DNA from: Ruminococcus sp.
GTDB taxonomy: Bacteria > Bacillota > Clostridia > Oscillospirales > Ruminococcaceae
Length of the DNA: 64,000 bases
NCBI GenBank assembly: GCA_017397925.1
Contig: JAFQHO010000026.1
Coordinates: forward strand, 1 to 64,000
Reading direction: 5' to 3'
Each line of letters starts with the position of its first letter. The first letter of the stretch is position 1. A model generated the notes under the pieces. The model saw only the letters and a program-made list of their open reading frames with translations, was not told the origin of the DNA and made no database searches. Below, one piece after another: positions 14,961 through 24,321 of the stretch. Position numbers and translations under genes: made by a program.

Positions 14961-17135
14961 ATGAGAAAAGACGAATATAGAAAGCACCTTGATAAAATAA
15001 CCTGTACCGATGAATTCCGCAGCAGAATGGAAGATATACTTTCAACAGAGGCAGACGGCGAGTATGCCGACAGCGTAAGCACAGTAGAAAGAGCAGGAAA
15101 GATAAACTACCACCGCTGGGCAGGAATTGCAGCGTCGGCTGTGCTTATGGTAGGAATAGGCGGAGTTATGCTGCAAACAATGAAAAACGCCCCCGATGTA
15201 CCGGGCAGCAGTCTTAGCGAAACAACGGCAACAACAGAAGCGGAAATTGGTGTATCAACCGGAGATTATAAATTGGAAGTATCCATAGATAATTATGATT
15301 TTCCTACAGAAAACATTGGAACAATACCCGATGAAGCAGCAGACGAAATAATTAAAACACTCAAAGAAGCCGCATGGGAAAAAACTGATACAGATATTCA
15401 CTTCCGCAACAACAGAGAGGATATTTATGAAGAATATGATGAAAATACTCCCGAAGAAGAATTGGGCGTACTTTATGTATTCAACATTACCTGTACAGGG
15501 GCAGAGGAGTTTGTTTACAGCATAGGTTTCAATGGACATTCTTATTTATTATATGAGGGAGAAGAAGCATATTATTTCAATGGCAAGGAAACATATTTTG
15601 AAATAATGGACATAGTAGCAACAACACTTTTTTATTGTGAACCTGAAACCTACAGCGACCCTTTAAGTCAGAAGGTAGCACAGCTTTTCTATTCAAATAA
15701 GGATATAATCAAGCCAAATGCTGAACAAAGCACATCAGAATATTGTATATATACAGGCTTATCAGCAGGTCCTTATCATATACTTATTGATAAAACAGGG
15801 CTTATAAATGTCAGATATGAAGGTCTTCACAATGAAGAAAAGGTACTGTCCTATGACAGTTCACCTGAATTTGCGAATGATGTAGCAGCACTTATGGGTG
15901 TGGATTTTGAATCAGAAGAACCCACAGAAGCAACCACACAGCCCACAGATATGACAATAAACGGAAAGCTTATAAATCTTCTTGGTAATCCCGATTTCAT
16001 AGAAAACGGCAAATTATCCTATCATACAGGCGGCGGACAATTCAGCAGCAGCTACAATATAGGCAAAGTGGGCGAAGTCGGGGGAGAAGAATTTATAAAA
16101 CTTCTTGCAAACTATGAATGGAAACCCAGTGAAGATTCAGGCTATATAAGAAGCGACTTTATAATGATAGGCTATAATTACAGCGACTCTGATTTAATGG
16201 GCGTGAGCATTTCAGTAAACGATAAGGGCGAGTTATACGATCACAGTGAAGGAGTGTTATACAGAGCTGAAAACGTGAATATAGCTGAGTTAGAGGAAGC
16301 ATATGAAAGCACGGCTATAGCTGATTACTATACAGCAATAGCATACAGCTTATCTACAAGAGGCGACGATTTCACCACCCTTGAAAGCGATATAAGCATA
16401 TATTATGATCCCCTTGATGAAACAGGAAAGAATAAGCCTGTAAAGTGCACAGGAAAGATGTATTATAAGAATATAACCAACGATGCAACAAAGGATTGCT
16501 ACGGCGATTATTATTATATTCTCAGCGACGCAGAAAGCGGATACAGCGGCGAGATGTACAAACAGGGCAGATATTGGGCATTTATCGAAAGAGGAAACTC
16601 CATTGCAATGGGATATTACGACGGAAATTCCACAGTAATTGAACATTACAGCGATGAAGGAGATCTTTCTGTGGAATATTGCCGCCAGGTCGATAATTAC
16701 ACAGCAAGTGGCGGATATGACAACTACAACGCAATAAATATCGACTACGATATGCTTTGTCAGGAAGCATTATACACCTTAATGAGTAGAAATGACGATT
16801 ATATGAATGTTCTGGATGAAGAAATTATCGTAGGTCAGTTCAGTAATTATTTTAAATTGGAGTACAATCATATTGGCGAAAATAGTGAAGAAAACAAAGA
16901 ATACAGCGAAATACTGGAATTCAGAGCAACTGATATGGGAGAGCTTATATATTTCAGCAAGTCAAGACGCAACCTTGAAACAGGCGAAATCACACCATAC
17001 CTGACATTTCAGATGTGTGACGGCATATGCAACAGTATGGGAGATTATGTGCCAATACTTAACAACCCCGACTTTGCAATTCCCCAGCCCAGCGAAGAAC
17101 TTATGAAAGAATTTGAACTTAAATACGGAGCATAA
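14961..17135 (+). CDS. Putative anti-sigma factor with very large extracytoplasmic region
   Basis: 724 aa. A short charged cytoplasmic N-terminus (about 1-52) is followed by one membrane helix (about 53-71). About 650 residues then lie outside the membrane, starting with a Ser/Thr/Glu linker. Position and topology fit an anti-sigma partner of the preceding ECF factor, but I see no clear zinc-binding ZAS motif. The outer part has repeated Tyr/Asp/Glu-rich beta-like stretches and short repeats such as 'LLGNPDFIENG' and 'ILNNPDFAIPQP'; I recognise no domain. It may sense an envelope or surface signal. GAGGAGG precedes the start. Confidence 0.6.
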   Translation: MRKDEYRKHLDKITCTDEFRSRMEDILSTEADGEYADSVSTVERAGKINYHRWAGIAASAVLMVGIGGVMLQTMKNAPDVPGSSLSETTATTEAEIGVSTGDYKLEVSIDNYDFPTENIGTIPDEAADEIIKTLKEAAWEKTDTDIHFRNNREDIYEEYDENTPEEELGVLYVFNITCTGAEEFVYSIGFNGHSYLLYEGEEAYYFNGKETYFEIMDIVATTLFYCEPETYSDPLSQKVAQLFYSNKDIIKPNAEQSTSEYCIYTGLSAGPYHILIDKTGLINVRYEGLHNEEKVLSYDSSPEFANDVAALMGVDFESEEPTEATTQPTDMTINGKLINLLGNPDFIENGKLSYHTGGGQFSSSYNIGKVGEVGGEEFIKLLANYEWKPSEDSGYIRSDFIMIGYNYSDSDLMGVSISVNDKGELYDHSEGVLYRAENVNIAELEEAYESTAIADYYTAIAYSLSTRGDDFTTLESDISIYYDPLDETGKNKPVKCTGKMYYKNITNDATKDCYGDYYYILSDAESGYSGEMYKQGRYWAFIERGNSIAMGYYDGNSTVIEHYSDEGDLSVEYCRQVDNYTASGGYDNYNAINIDYDMLCQEALYTLMSRNDDYMNVLDEEIIVGQFSNYFKLEYNHIGENSEENKEYSEILEFRATDMGELIYFSKSRRNLETGEITPYLTFQMCDGICNSMGDYVPILNNPDFAIPQPSEELMKEFELKYGA

Positions 17136-17207
17136 TGCAGCATATGGGGCGATGCACCCACCGCCCCAATACCCTGATTCTGCGGTACAAATACAATGAG
17201 AAACAAA

Positions 17208-17234
17208 AACGCCACCGCAAAAAGCAGTGGCGTT
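17208..17234 (-). terminator. Intrinsic terminator of ackA
   Basis: AACGCCAC (17208-17215) pairs with GTGGCGTT (17227-17234), with an inner GC/GC extension. On the minus strand the stem is followed by TTTTTGTTT. A looser hairpin at 17145-17168 (TGGGGCG/CGCCCCA) lies between this and the end of the anti-sigma gene. Confidence 0.8.
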
Positions 17235-17252
17235 AAATTTACCCGTAATAAA

Positions 17253-18452
17253 TTACTTAGAAATAAGAGCAAGTGTATCTCTTGCAATGAGAAGCTCCTC
17301 ATTTGTAGGAACAACCCAAACCTCAACCTTAGAATCAGCAGCAGAAATCTTAGCAAGCTTTCCTCTTAAACCGTCGTTAACAGCCTTGTCAAGCTTAATG
17401 CCGAAGAATTCCATATTTTTGCAAACTTCCTCACGAACATCAAATGCGTTCTCACCGATACCGCCTGTAAAGAGAACAGCGTCAAGACCGTTCATAGCAG
17501 CAGCATAGGAGCCGATGTACTTCTTGATTTCGTAAACGAGCATATCAGAAACGAGCTGAGCTCTCTTGTTTCCGCTTTCAGCAGCAGCTGTAATATCTCT
17601 GTTATCAGAGCCAACGCCTGAAACTCCGAGGAAACCGGACTTCTTGTTCATGTAGTCGCTCATTTCAGAGGGAGTGAAACCGTGCTTGTCAGCTACGAAA
17701 GTAACAGCAGAGGGGTCAACAGAACCTGAACGAGTACCCATAACAACACCGTCAAGGGGAGTGAAGCCCATAGAAGTATCAACGGACTTACCGCCGTCAA
17801 CAGCTGTGATAGAGGAGCCGTTTCCGAGGTGGCATGAAACGATCTTGAGGTCCTTGATATCCTTGCCCATAGCCTCAGCAAGAGCAGCGGAAACAAATCT
17901 GTGAGATGTTCCGTGGAAGCCGTACTTTCTTACATGGAGACTCTCGTAATCCTCATAGGGAAGACCGAACATATAAGCCTTTGGAGGCATAGTCTGGTGG
18001 AAAGCTGTATCGAATACAACAACCTGAGGAACATTTGCAGGGATAACACTCTTGCAAGCGCGGAGAGCGAGAGCGTGAGCGTGGTTATGAACGGGAGCAA
18101 GCTCGCGGAGCTCATCAATCTTGTCGATGATTTCATCTGTAACAAGAACGGACTTATCGAAAACATCAGCACCCTGCACGATACGGTGACCAACAGCAGA
18201 AATCTGATCCATACTGTCAATAACCTTAGCGTCGCCTGTTGTAAGAGCCTCAACAAGCTTCATGAAAGCCTCTGTATGTGTGGGGAATGCGCAGTCCTCA
18301 TCAAGTGTTCTGCCGTCAGCAGCCTTGTGAGCGATGTGTCCGTCGATACCGATACGGTCACAGTTACCCTTAGCGATAACACTTTCATCAGCCATATCAA
18401 TGAGCTGATACTTAAGAGAAGAACTACCTGCGTTTACAACTAAAATAATCAT
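17253..18452 (-). CDS. ackA: Acetate kinase
   Basis: 399 aa, standard length. It interconverts acetyl phosphate plus ADP with acetate plus ATP, the ATP-yielding last step of acetate fermentation. Visible marks are the N-terminal VVNAGSSSLKY, FDTAFHQTMP, YGFHGTSHRFV, LGNGSSITAV and FTGGIGENA near the end. Codon choice (CTC, AAG, GGC) is that of a highly expressed gene. It stands alone with its own promoter and terminator; no phosphotransacetylase gene is next to it in this window. Confidence 0.97.
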   Translation of the reverse strand: MIILVVNAGSSSLKYQLIDMADESVIAKGNCDRIGIDGHIAHKAADGRTLDEDCAFPTHTEAFMKLVEALTTGDAKVIDSMDQISAVGHRIVQGADVFDKSVLVTDEIIDKIDELRELAPVHNHAHALALRACKSVIPANVPQVVVFDTAFHQTMPPKAYMFGLPYEDYESLHVRKYGFHGTSHRFVSAALAEAMGKDIKDLKIVSCHLGNGSSITAVDGGKSVDTSMGFTPLDGVVMGTRSGSVDPSAVTFVADKHGFTPSEMSDYMNKKSGFLGVSGVGSDNRDITAAAESGNKRAQLVSDMLVYEIKKYIGSYAAAMNGLDAVLFTGGIGENAFDVREEVCKNMEFFGIKLDKAVNDGLRGKLAKISAADSKVEVWVVPTNEELLIARDTLALISK

Positions 18453-18506
18453 TATAGTATTCCTTTCATTGAGGGGTGGGACCCCTTGTTTTATTTACCA
18501 TATACT

Positions 18507-18534
18507 ATTATATACCATTTTCAAAAAAAATCAA
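18507..18534 (-). promoter_or_regulatory. Promoter of ackA
   Basis: On the minus strand TTGATT (18534-18529), a 16-bp spacer and TATAAT (18512-18507). It lies about 55 bases upstream of the start codon; a GGGGT-GGG-ACCCC dyad near 18474-18486 sits in the leader. Confidence 0.65.
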
Positions 18535-18612
18535 GTCTTTTTTGGAAATTTTCGGAAAATTATGTGAAAAAATTGTCAAACGTGTTGTTTTAAAGCTATT
18601 TATTATGTGTAG

Positions 18613-18631
18613 GGGAGAGCATTGCTCGCCC
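18613..18631. repeat. Dispersed GC-rich hairpin repeat, copy 3
   Basis: GGGAGAGC-ATT-GCTCGCCC with one A/G mismatch, preceded by 'gtgtag' and followed by 'gcaatttcat'. The inner GAGCATTGCTCGCC is shared with the copy at 13099. It lies in the 440-base gap between ackA and tmcAL. The rest of that gap holds the ackA promoter and the promoter at 18743. Confidence 0.6.
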
Positions 18632-18742
18632 GCAATTTCATAACAAAATTTCAAACATACCGCCTTGCATAATGTTTACTGTTGAAATTCAACAAAACTG
18701 TCACTGTAAATTTGTGCATTCATACAAATCTGCAAAAACCTA

Positions 18743-18780
18743 TTGACAAACAAATAATATTGTTCTACAATATAAGTAGA
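18743..18780 (+). promoter_or_regulatory. Promoter with overlapping TCTAC-N7-GTAGA dyad, upstream of tmcAL
   Basis: TTGACA at 18743-18748, a 17-bp spacer, and TACAAT at 18766-18771. The -10 box lies inside the inverted repeat TCTAC (18764-18768) / GTAGA (18776-18780). A second overlapping dyad, ATATTGT-TCT-ACAATAT, spans 18758-18774. The same promoter and dyad (TTGACAAAC ... TTCTACAATATAAGTAGA) occur on the minus strand at 63677-63714 before the radical SAM gene. Confidence 0.7.
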
Positions 18781-18892
18781 GATAAAATCAACTAATGTAC
18801 ATCAATTCTGAAATCTTAGAAAATCCCTTGCTTTTTAGAGTGAAAAGAGGTATAATATAATGGAGTGTAATCACAACGGAAAGGAGAATTTT

Positions 18893-20053
18893 ATGAAAAT
18901 CAGCGGAATAGTCTGCGAATATAATCCTTTCCACAACGGACATCGTTACCATATAGAGGAAACGAGAAAAAACGGCGCAACCCATATAATTGCCGTTATG
19001 AGCGGTAATTTTGTACAGCGCGGCGATTTAGCCGTAGCCGATAAATTTACAAGAGCCAAAGCCGCAGTAAAATGCGGAGCCGACCTTGTAATTGAACTGC
19101 CCGTGCAGTACAGCCTTGCCCCCGCGGAGCTTTTCGCAAGGGGAGCGGTGTATCTTCTCCACAGCCTCGGAGTAGTGGACGAGCTTTCATTCGGCAGCGA
19201 ATGCGGCGATATTTCAAAGCTTATAACAGCGGCAGAAGCTATGGCAGAAATTGCAGATTTACCGAGAATACGCGATTACACAGAAAAGGGATATACCTAT
19301 GCAAAAGCGTTGTCAGCAGTTTTAGGTGAAGCATATCCTGAAGCCGCAGAAATAATTACTGAGCCAAACAATGTTCTGGGAGTTGAATATATAAAGGCAA
19401 TACATCATTTTTCCACGGATATATCGCCATTTACAATTACGCGGAAAGGTGCGGCACACGACAGCAGTGATATCAGCGAAATCTATGCCAGCGCCTCATA
19501 TATACGGGAGCATATGGCTGATTCTGCGGCATTTCTCCCTGAAATTTCGGCAAAAATCATATCCGGAGAAACAGCAGATATCCACCGCCTTGAACGGACG
19601 ATATTGTACCGTCTGAGGACAGCCACACTTGCAGACATAAAAAACACAAGCGACTGTGCCGACGGTCTTGCAGAGCGGATATATTCCGCAAGAAATGCAG
19701 TTTCTCTTGACGGATTTTTTGAAGCAGTAAAGACAAAACGCTTTACAATGGCGCGAATAAGACGGATTATCCTGTCCCTGTTAATCGGCATAACAAAAGA
19801 GGATATGAAAAATCTCCCTCCCTACGGACGAATAATCGCCCTTAACGAAAGGGGACGGGAAATATTAAGCCTTGCAAAGGGAAAAAGCACTATTCCTTTT
19901 GATACCTCCCTTGCAAAGCTATCACGGAATGACAGTATATCGGCACGTTTTGCGGAGCTTGAAGCCGCCGCGTCGGACATATACGGTCTTGCATACGAAA
20001 AAATTGTTCCCCCGCAAAGGGAATTTACCACGAAGATAAAAATTCAGGAGTAA
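18893..20053 (+). CDS. tmcAL: tRNA(Met) cytidine acetate ligase
   Basis: 386 aa. The nucleotidyltransferase-like N-terminus 'GIVCEYNPFHNGHRYHI' holds the nucleotide-binding (H/N)xGH motif. 'MSGNFVQRGDLAVADKFTRAK', 'ELP...YS' and 'FGSE' follow, matching the YlbM/TmcAL family, which uses acetate and ATP to acetylate C34 of elongator tRNA-Met. ATG 18893 with AAGGAG is chosen over the upstream in-frame ATG 18860. It heads a run of six closely spaced genes, four of which modify tRNA or rRNA. Confidence 0.93.
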   Translation: MKISGIVCEYNPFHNGHRYHIEETRKNGATHIIAVMSGNFVQRGDLAVADKFTRAKAAVKCGADLVIELPVQYSLAPAELFARGAVYLLHSLGVVDELSFGSECGDISKLITAAEAMAEIADLPRIRDYTEKGYTYAKALSAVLGEAYPEAAEIITEPNNVLGVEYIKAIHHFSTDISPFTITRKGAAHDSSDISEIYASASYIREHMADSAAFLPEISAKIISGETADIHRLERTILYRLRTATLADIKNTSDCADGLAERIYSARNAVSLDGFFEAVKTKRFTMARIRRIILSLLIGITKEDMKNLPPYGRIIALNERGREILSLAKGKSTIPFDTSLAKLSRNDSISARFAELEAAASDIYGLAYEKIVPPQREFTTKIKIQE

Positions 20054-20056
20054 CTT

Positions 20057-20971
20057 ATGAAAAAGTTGATTTTAACGGCATTATTGCTTGGTATATCGGC
20101 ATTTTCCTGCGGCAGGACAGTGCAGAGAGCAGATGTAGGCGATTTTGAACCGCCGACAGAAGCACCTCCCTTTGAGGCGGTTGAGATATCAACAGAAGCA
20201 CTCACAGAGCCGCCCACAGAAGGCAATCCGCCCCCTGTTGAGGTTGACCCCGATATGCCTGAGGATTATAAATTAAAAAAATCCAGCGTAATTGACGGCT
20301 TTGAAACTGTATTGCAGAATCCTGAGCTGCCTACAGGCTGTGAAATAACAACCCTTACGCAGACATTGAATTTTTACGGCTTTGATATAGACAAGGTGAC
20401 TTTGTGCGATACCTTTATGCCTGTTGATTTTGAAGGCTACTACACAATGGACCAGGTATATATCGGCAACCCAAGGGCAACTAACGGATTTGGCTGCAAT
20501 GCGCCTGTTATAAAAAAGGTTGCAGATGATTATTTTGACTATCTCGGCTCAGACTGGTATGCCCTTGACCTGACAGGTATATCCCTGAAAGAGGTTTTCT
20601 ATCAGATTGAACAGGGCTATCCTGTTATTGTGTGGTCAACAATCGGACAGCGTGAAACCCACGCCACATTCCAGTTCAGACTTGGCTGCGGCGAAGATTT
20701 CTACTTCAACGGCTATCAGCATTGTCTGACCGTATACGGATTTGATGAAAAGGAAAAAGTTGTACACGTAGCCGACCCTATGGAGGGAAATGTGAAATAT
20801 GATATGGAGCGTTTTAAGCGTATATACGACGAAATGGGACGACAGGCGGTAATTCTCTGCGGAAATCCTGAATCAGCAGGAGAGGATTACAGCACAGACA
20901 AAGAAAAAAAGGCGTGGCTGAAGGAAAATAAACCTACCGACCTTGATTTTCTTTTCAGAAACGAAGAATAA
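20057..20971 (+). CDS. Lipoprotein with C39-like cysteine peptidase domain
   Basis: 304 aa. The lipoprotein signal ends near FSCGR (Cys18). A Pro/Thr/Glu-rich linker (to about 75) follows. The C39-like domain starts with 'LPTGCEITTLTQTLNFYG', which holds the catalytic Cys; later 'GYPVIVWST' and 'NGYQHCLTVYGFD' supply the His and the adjoining strand, then VADPMEG. Similar Peptidase_C39_2 proteins are common, poorly known surface proteins of Firmicutes. It begins three bases after tmcAL stops. Confidence 0.85.
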   Translation: MKKLILTALLLGISAFSCGRTVQRADVGDFEPPTEAPPFEAVEISTEALTEPPTEGNPPPVEVDPDMPEDYKLKKSSVIDGFETVLQNPELPTGCEITTLTQTLNFYGFDIDKVTLCDTFMPVDFEGYYTMDQVYIGNPRATNGFGCNAPVIKKVADDYFDYLGSDWYALDLTGISLKEVFYQIEQGYPVIVWSTIGQRETHATFQFRLGCGEDFYFNGYQHCLTVYGFDEKEKVVHVADPMEGNVKYDMERFKRIYDEMGRQAVILCGNPESAGEDYSTDKEKKAWLKENKPTDLDFLFRNEE

Positions 20972-20983
20972 CGGAGTGAATTA

Positions 20984-21634
20984 ATGATAAAAGGTGTAAT
21001 TTTCGACCTTGACGGAACACTTATTGACTCAATGCAGATATGGTACGATATTGACAGGCGATTTCTCATTGAAAACGGTGTAAAAAATCCGCCCCGTGAG
21101 ATATCGGATAAAATAAAACGTATGACAGTGGAGCAGGCGGCTGATTTTTTCATAGAACAGTTCAGCCTGAAATGTACACAGGATTACGTAATAAAGCGGA
21201 TTGAGGAGCTTGTGCGGATTGAATACGAAGAAAAAATCCCATTAAAGCCCTATGCAGCGGAGCTTCTTGATTTTCTTGATGAAAAGGGAATACCCTACGG
21301 CATAGCAACGGCAACCTACAGCGCCCTTGCAAAAGCTGTACTGGAAAGGCACGGAATATACGGCAGAATGAAATTTCTGCTCACTGACAGGGAATATCCG
21401 AGAGGTAAAAAATTTCCCGATATATTTATGGGAGCCGCAGAAATTCTTGGTACATTTCCCGATGAAACTCTTGTGGTGGAGGACTCTCTGCACAGCGTAA
21501 AAACCGCAGTAAATGCAGGCTTTGTAACTGCTTCGGTATATGATGAATCCTCAGCGGATGACAAGGCGGAGCTTAAAAAAATATCGGATTATTATTTAAC
21601 ATCATTGAAAGAGATTGAAAGGCTGTTTATATGA
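20984..21634 (+). CDS. HAD superfamily hydrolase (beta-phosphoglucomutase-like)
   Basis: 216 aa. Motif I is IFDLDGTLIDS (nucleophile Asp and acid/base Asp). Motif II is 'GIATATYS', and 'VVEDSLHSVKTAVNAGF' is motif IV. The helical cap between motifs I and II places it in the phosphatase/phosphoglucomutase subfamily; the substrate is unknown. Its last four bases overlap the start of mnmA. Confidence 0.85.
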   Translation: MIKGVIFDLDGTLIDSMQIWYDIDRRFLIENGVKNPPREISDKIKRMTVEQAADFFIEQFSLKCTQDYVIKRIEELVRIEYEEKIPLKPYAAELLDFLDEKGIPYGIATATYSALAKAVLERHGIYGRMKFLLTDREYPRGKKFPDIFMGAAEILGTFPDETLVVEDSLHSVKTAVNAGFVTASVYDESSADDKAELKKISDYYLTSLKEIERLFI

Positions 21635-22704
21635 AAAAGGTAATGATTGGAATGAGCGGAGGAGTTGACAGCTCAGCTGCAGCACTGCTTCTGAAAGAGC
21701 AGGGATATGAGGTTGTGGGAGTTACCCTTGAAATGTTCTCCGATGAGGATATAGTTATGTGCGGCAGCGGACGTAATAACGGCAATTTATCGGGAGCAGG
21801 GGACGCAAAAAGCGTTGCGGAAAAGTTGGGATTTCAGCATATCACCGTGGATATGAAGGATTGCTTCCGCAAAAATGTTATGGAATATTTTTGTAACAGT
21901 TACCTCTGCGGAAGAACTCCCAACCCCTGTATTGAGTGCAACCGATGCGTAAAATTCGGGGAAATGCTGAAAATAGCGCAGGAAAACGGCTGTGACTACA
22001 TAGCAACAGGCCATTATGCCGTATGCGAATATGACGAAGAAAGAGGCAGATATCTGCTTAAACGCTCCGCTGACAGAAGCAAGGACCAGACATATATGCT
22101 CTATTCTCTCACACAGGAGCAGCTTGCACATACCCTTTTTCCCTTAGGGGATATGGAAAAATCCGCAGTCCGCGATATAGCGGCGGAAAATGGACTTATA
22201 AACGCAGAAAAGCCCGACAGTCAGGATATATGCTTTGTACCCGACGGAAAATATGTGGAATTTATCGAGAAATTCACAGGGAAAAAATCCGTATCGGGAA
22301 ATTATACCGATATGTCGGGAAAAATCCTCGGCAAACATAAAGGGCATATAAATTACACTGCAGGACAGCGTAAAGGCCTTGGAATAGCTCTTGGAAAGCC
22401 TGCATATGTTGTAAAAAAGGACTATAAAACAAATATCGTTGTACTTGGCGAAGAAAGGGATTTATATACAATGTCCCTCATTGCGGAAGATGTAAATCTC
22501 ATTTCCGTAGAGGAAATAACAGAGCCGATGCGTATTACAGCAAAAGCGAGATATTCCCAGAAGGACTGCGCCGCAACTCTTTCCAAATTGGAAGACGGCA
22601 GATATATTGTGGAATTTGATGAGCCGCAGAGAGCCGTAACATCGGGGCAGGCAGTAGTATTCTACGACGGTGATATTGTCGTAGGCGGCGGAACAATTAT
22701 ATAG
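21631..22704 (+). CDS. mnmA: tRNA-specific 2-thiouridylase MnmA
   Basis: 357 aa. The PP-loop GMSGGVDSS (7-15) activates U34 with ATP. The NPCIECN motif (98-104) and DSQDICFVPDG carry the cysteines of sulfur transfer. 'DQTYMLY' and the C-terminal beta-barrel are in place. It puts the 2-thio group on the wobble uridine of Lys, Glu and Gln tRNAs. It starts inside the end of the HAD gene (ATGA overlap). Confidence 0.96.
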   Translation: MKKVMIGMSGGVDSSAAALLLKEQGYEVVGVTLEMFSDEDIVMCGSGRNNGNLSGAGDAKSVAEKLGFQHITVDMKDCFRKNVMEYFCNSYLCGRTPNPCIECNRCVKFGEMLKIAQENGCDYIATGHYAVCEYDEERGRYLLKRSADRSKDQTYMLYSLTQEQLAHTLFPLGDMEKSAVRDIAAENGLINAEKPDSQDICFVPDGKYVEFIEKFTGKKSVSGNYTDMSGKILGKHKGHINYTAGQRKGLGIALGKPAYVVKKDYKTNIVVLGEERDLYTMSLIAEDVNLISVEEITEPMRITAKARYSQKDCAATLSKLEDGRYIVEFDEPQRAVTSGQAVVFYDGDIVVGGGTII

Positions 22705-22711
22705 GTGAAAT

Positions 22712-23440
22712 ATGGAATATAATTTTGAAAAACTGACAGATAAAATATATGTATGCGCAAGCAGCGACCACCGTTTTGGCACGGACGCGTTTCTCCTTGC
22801 GGATTTCTCGGGATATCGTCAGAAGGACAAAGCCTGCGATTTAGGTACAGGCTGCGGTATAATACCCCTTATTATGCAAAAAAAGAGGCCTCCTCAGGTG
22901 ACATATGCAGTGGATATTCAGGAGGGCGCAATTGAACAGCTTCGTCTTGGCATAGAAAAAAGCGAGGTTTCGGGAATTGTCCCCGTATGCGCCGATTTAA
23001 AGGAGCTGTGGGAGGATGCACCTCTTGGACAGCTTGACCTTGTGACCTGTAATCCACCATATAAGGCTGTAAATGCAGGCTTTGAAAGCGTTATAACAGC
23101 ACAGCGTATTGCTCGGCACGAGATAATGTGCAATATTGACGATGTATGCGCCGCGGCAGAAAAATTGCTGAAATTCGGGGGAAGATTATGCGTATGCAAC
23201 CGCCCTGAAAGGCTTTCCGATGTGATTTTCGCAATGAAAAATCACAACATTGAGCCGAAGCGTATACGCTTTGTATCAAAAACTCCCGAGGATGCACCGT
23301 GGCTGTTTCTAATCGAGGGCAAAAAAGGCTCAAAGCCGTTTATGCAGGTTGAGCCGCAGCTGTATATACGCAGCGAAAACGGATTTTCCGAAGAATTACA
23401 GAAAATATACGACACAGGGAAGGAGGGTGACGAGAAATGA
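22712..23440 (+). CDS. trmN6: tRNA1(Val) (adenine(37)-N6)-methyltransferase-like protein
   Basis: 242 aa. A class I SAM-dependent methyltransferase with LGTGCGI (44-50) and the NPPY motif (114-117) of N6-adenine methylases. The N-terminal 'SDHRFGTDAFLLADF' is typical of the TrmN6/YabB group. It lies directly before rsmI, as in Bacillus yabB-yabC-type order, and overlaps it by four bases. The RNA target is inferred from the family. Confidence 0.88.
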   Translation: MEYNFEKLTDKIYVCASSDHRFGTDAFLLADFSGYRQKDKACDLGTGCGIIPLIMQKKRPPQVTYAVDIQEGAIEQLRLGIEKSEVSGIVPVCADLKELWEDAPLGQLDLVTCNPPYKAVNAGFESVITAQRIARHEIMCNIDDVCAAAEKLLKFGGRLCVCNRPERLSDVIFAMKNHNIEPKRIRFVSKTPEDAPWLFLIEGKKGSKPFMQVEPQLYIRSENGFSEELQKIYDTGKEGDEK

Positions 23441-24261
23441 GCGGTATACTCTATATAATCGGTACACCAATCGGCAATATGGAGGATATAACTCTCCGTC
23501 AGATGCGTCTGCTGGAAGAAGTTGATTTCATTTGTGCCGAGGATACCCGTGTTACGCTGAAACTGCTGAACAGATGTGAGATAAAAAATGAGCTTGTAAG
23601 CTTTCACGAGCATAGCAGTAAAAGCGAAGCTCAGCGTATAATTGACAGGATTTTATGCGGTCAGAACTGCGGAGTTGTAACGGACGCAGGTATGCCTTGT
23701 ATATCCGACCCCGGTGAAGTTCTTGTGCGTATGTGCTATGAAAACGGCATTGATGTGAGAGTAGTTCCGGGCCCTACGGCGGCGGCATCAGCGGCGGCTT
23801 TGTCAGGTATGCACATAAACCGCTTTACCTTTGAGGGATTTCTTCCTGTGCCGAAAAAAGAGCGTCAGGAAAGGCTTGAACTTCTGCGCAATGAAACGGC
23901 GGTAATGATTTTTTATGAAGCTCCCCATAAGCTGAAAAATACCCTTGCAGATATGGCGGAATTTTTCGGCGGAGAGCGTAAAGTCGCCCTTTGCAGAGAG
24001 CTTACCAAGCTCCACGAGGAGGTAATACGCCTTACTCTTGCGGAGGCGGTGGAGTATTACAATACCACCGAGCCAAGAGGGGAGTATGTCCTTGTACTGG
24101 AGGGAAAATCAGCCTCTGACAGCGAGGAAATTACCCTTGAACAGGCTATGGAGCAGGTGAAGCGGCTTATAGAAAAGGGCGAAAAGCCTACAGAAGCCTG
24201 CAAAGCTGTGGCAAAGGAAACGGGATTCAGAAAATCGGAGCTTTATTCAGCGCTTAATTAG
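23437..24261 (+). CDS. rsmI: 16S rRNA (cytidine(1402)-2'-O)-methyltransferase
   Basis: 274 aa tetrapyrrole-methylase-fold protein. GTPIGN at 9-14, 'ICAEDTRVTLKLLN', 'VTDAGMPCISDPG', 'VVPGPTAAASAAALSG' and FEGFLP give a full match to RsmI, which methylates the ribose of C1402 in the 30S decoding centre. It is the last gene of the tmcAL operon; I see no convincing terminator after it. Confidence 0.96.
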   Translation: MSGILYIIGTPIGNMEDITLRQMRLLEEVDFICAEDTRVTLKLLNRCEIKNELVSFHEHSSKSEAQRIIDRILCGQNCGVVTDAGMPCISDPGEVLVRMCYENGIDVRVVPGPTAAASAAALSGMHINRFTFEGFLPVPKKERQERLELLRNETAVMIFYEAPHKLKNTLADMAEFFGGERKVALCRELTKLHEEVIRLTLAEAVEYYNTTEPRGEYVLVLEGKSASDSEEITLEQAMEQVKRLIEKGEKPTEACKAVAKETGFRKSELYSALN

Positions 24262-24321
24262 TATATTTTTATATGGTATTAATTTACTAAATGAAAATAT
24301 TGCGAAAAAGCACAAAAAAGC

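Noticed and set aside
17901..18443. 180-aa plus-strand open frame inside ackA
   Set aside because: The acetate kinase on the other strand has all its motifs; the opposing frame is a codon-bias artefact.
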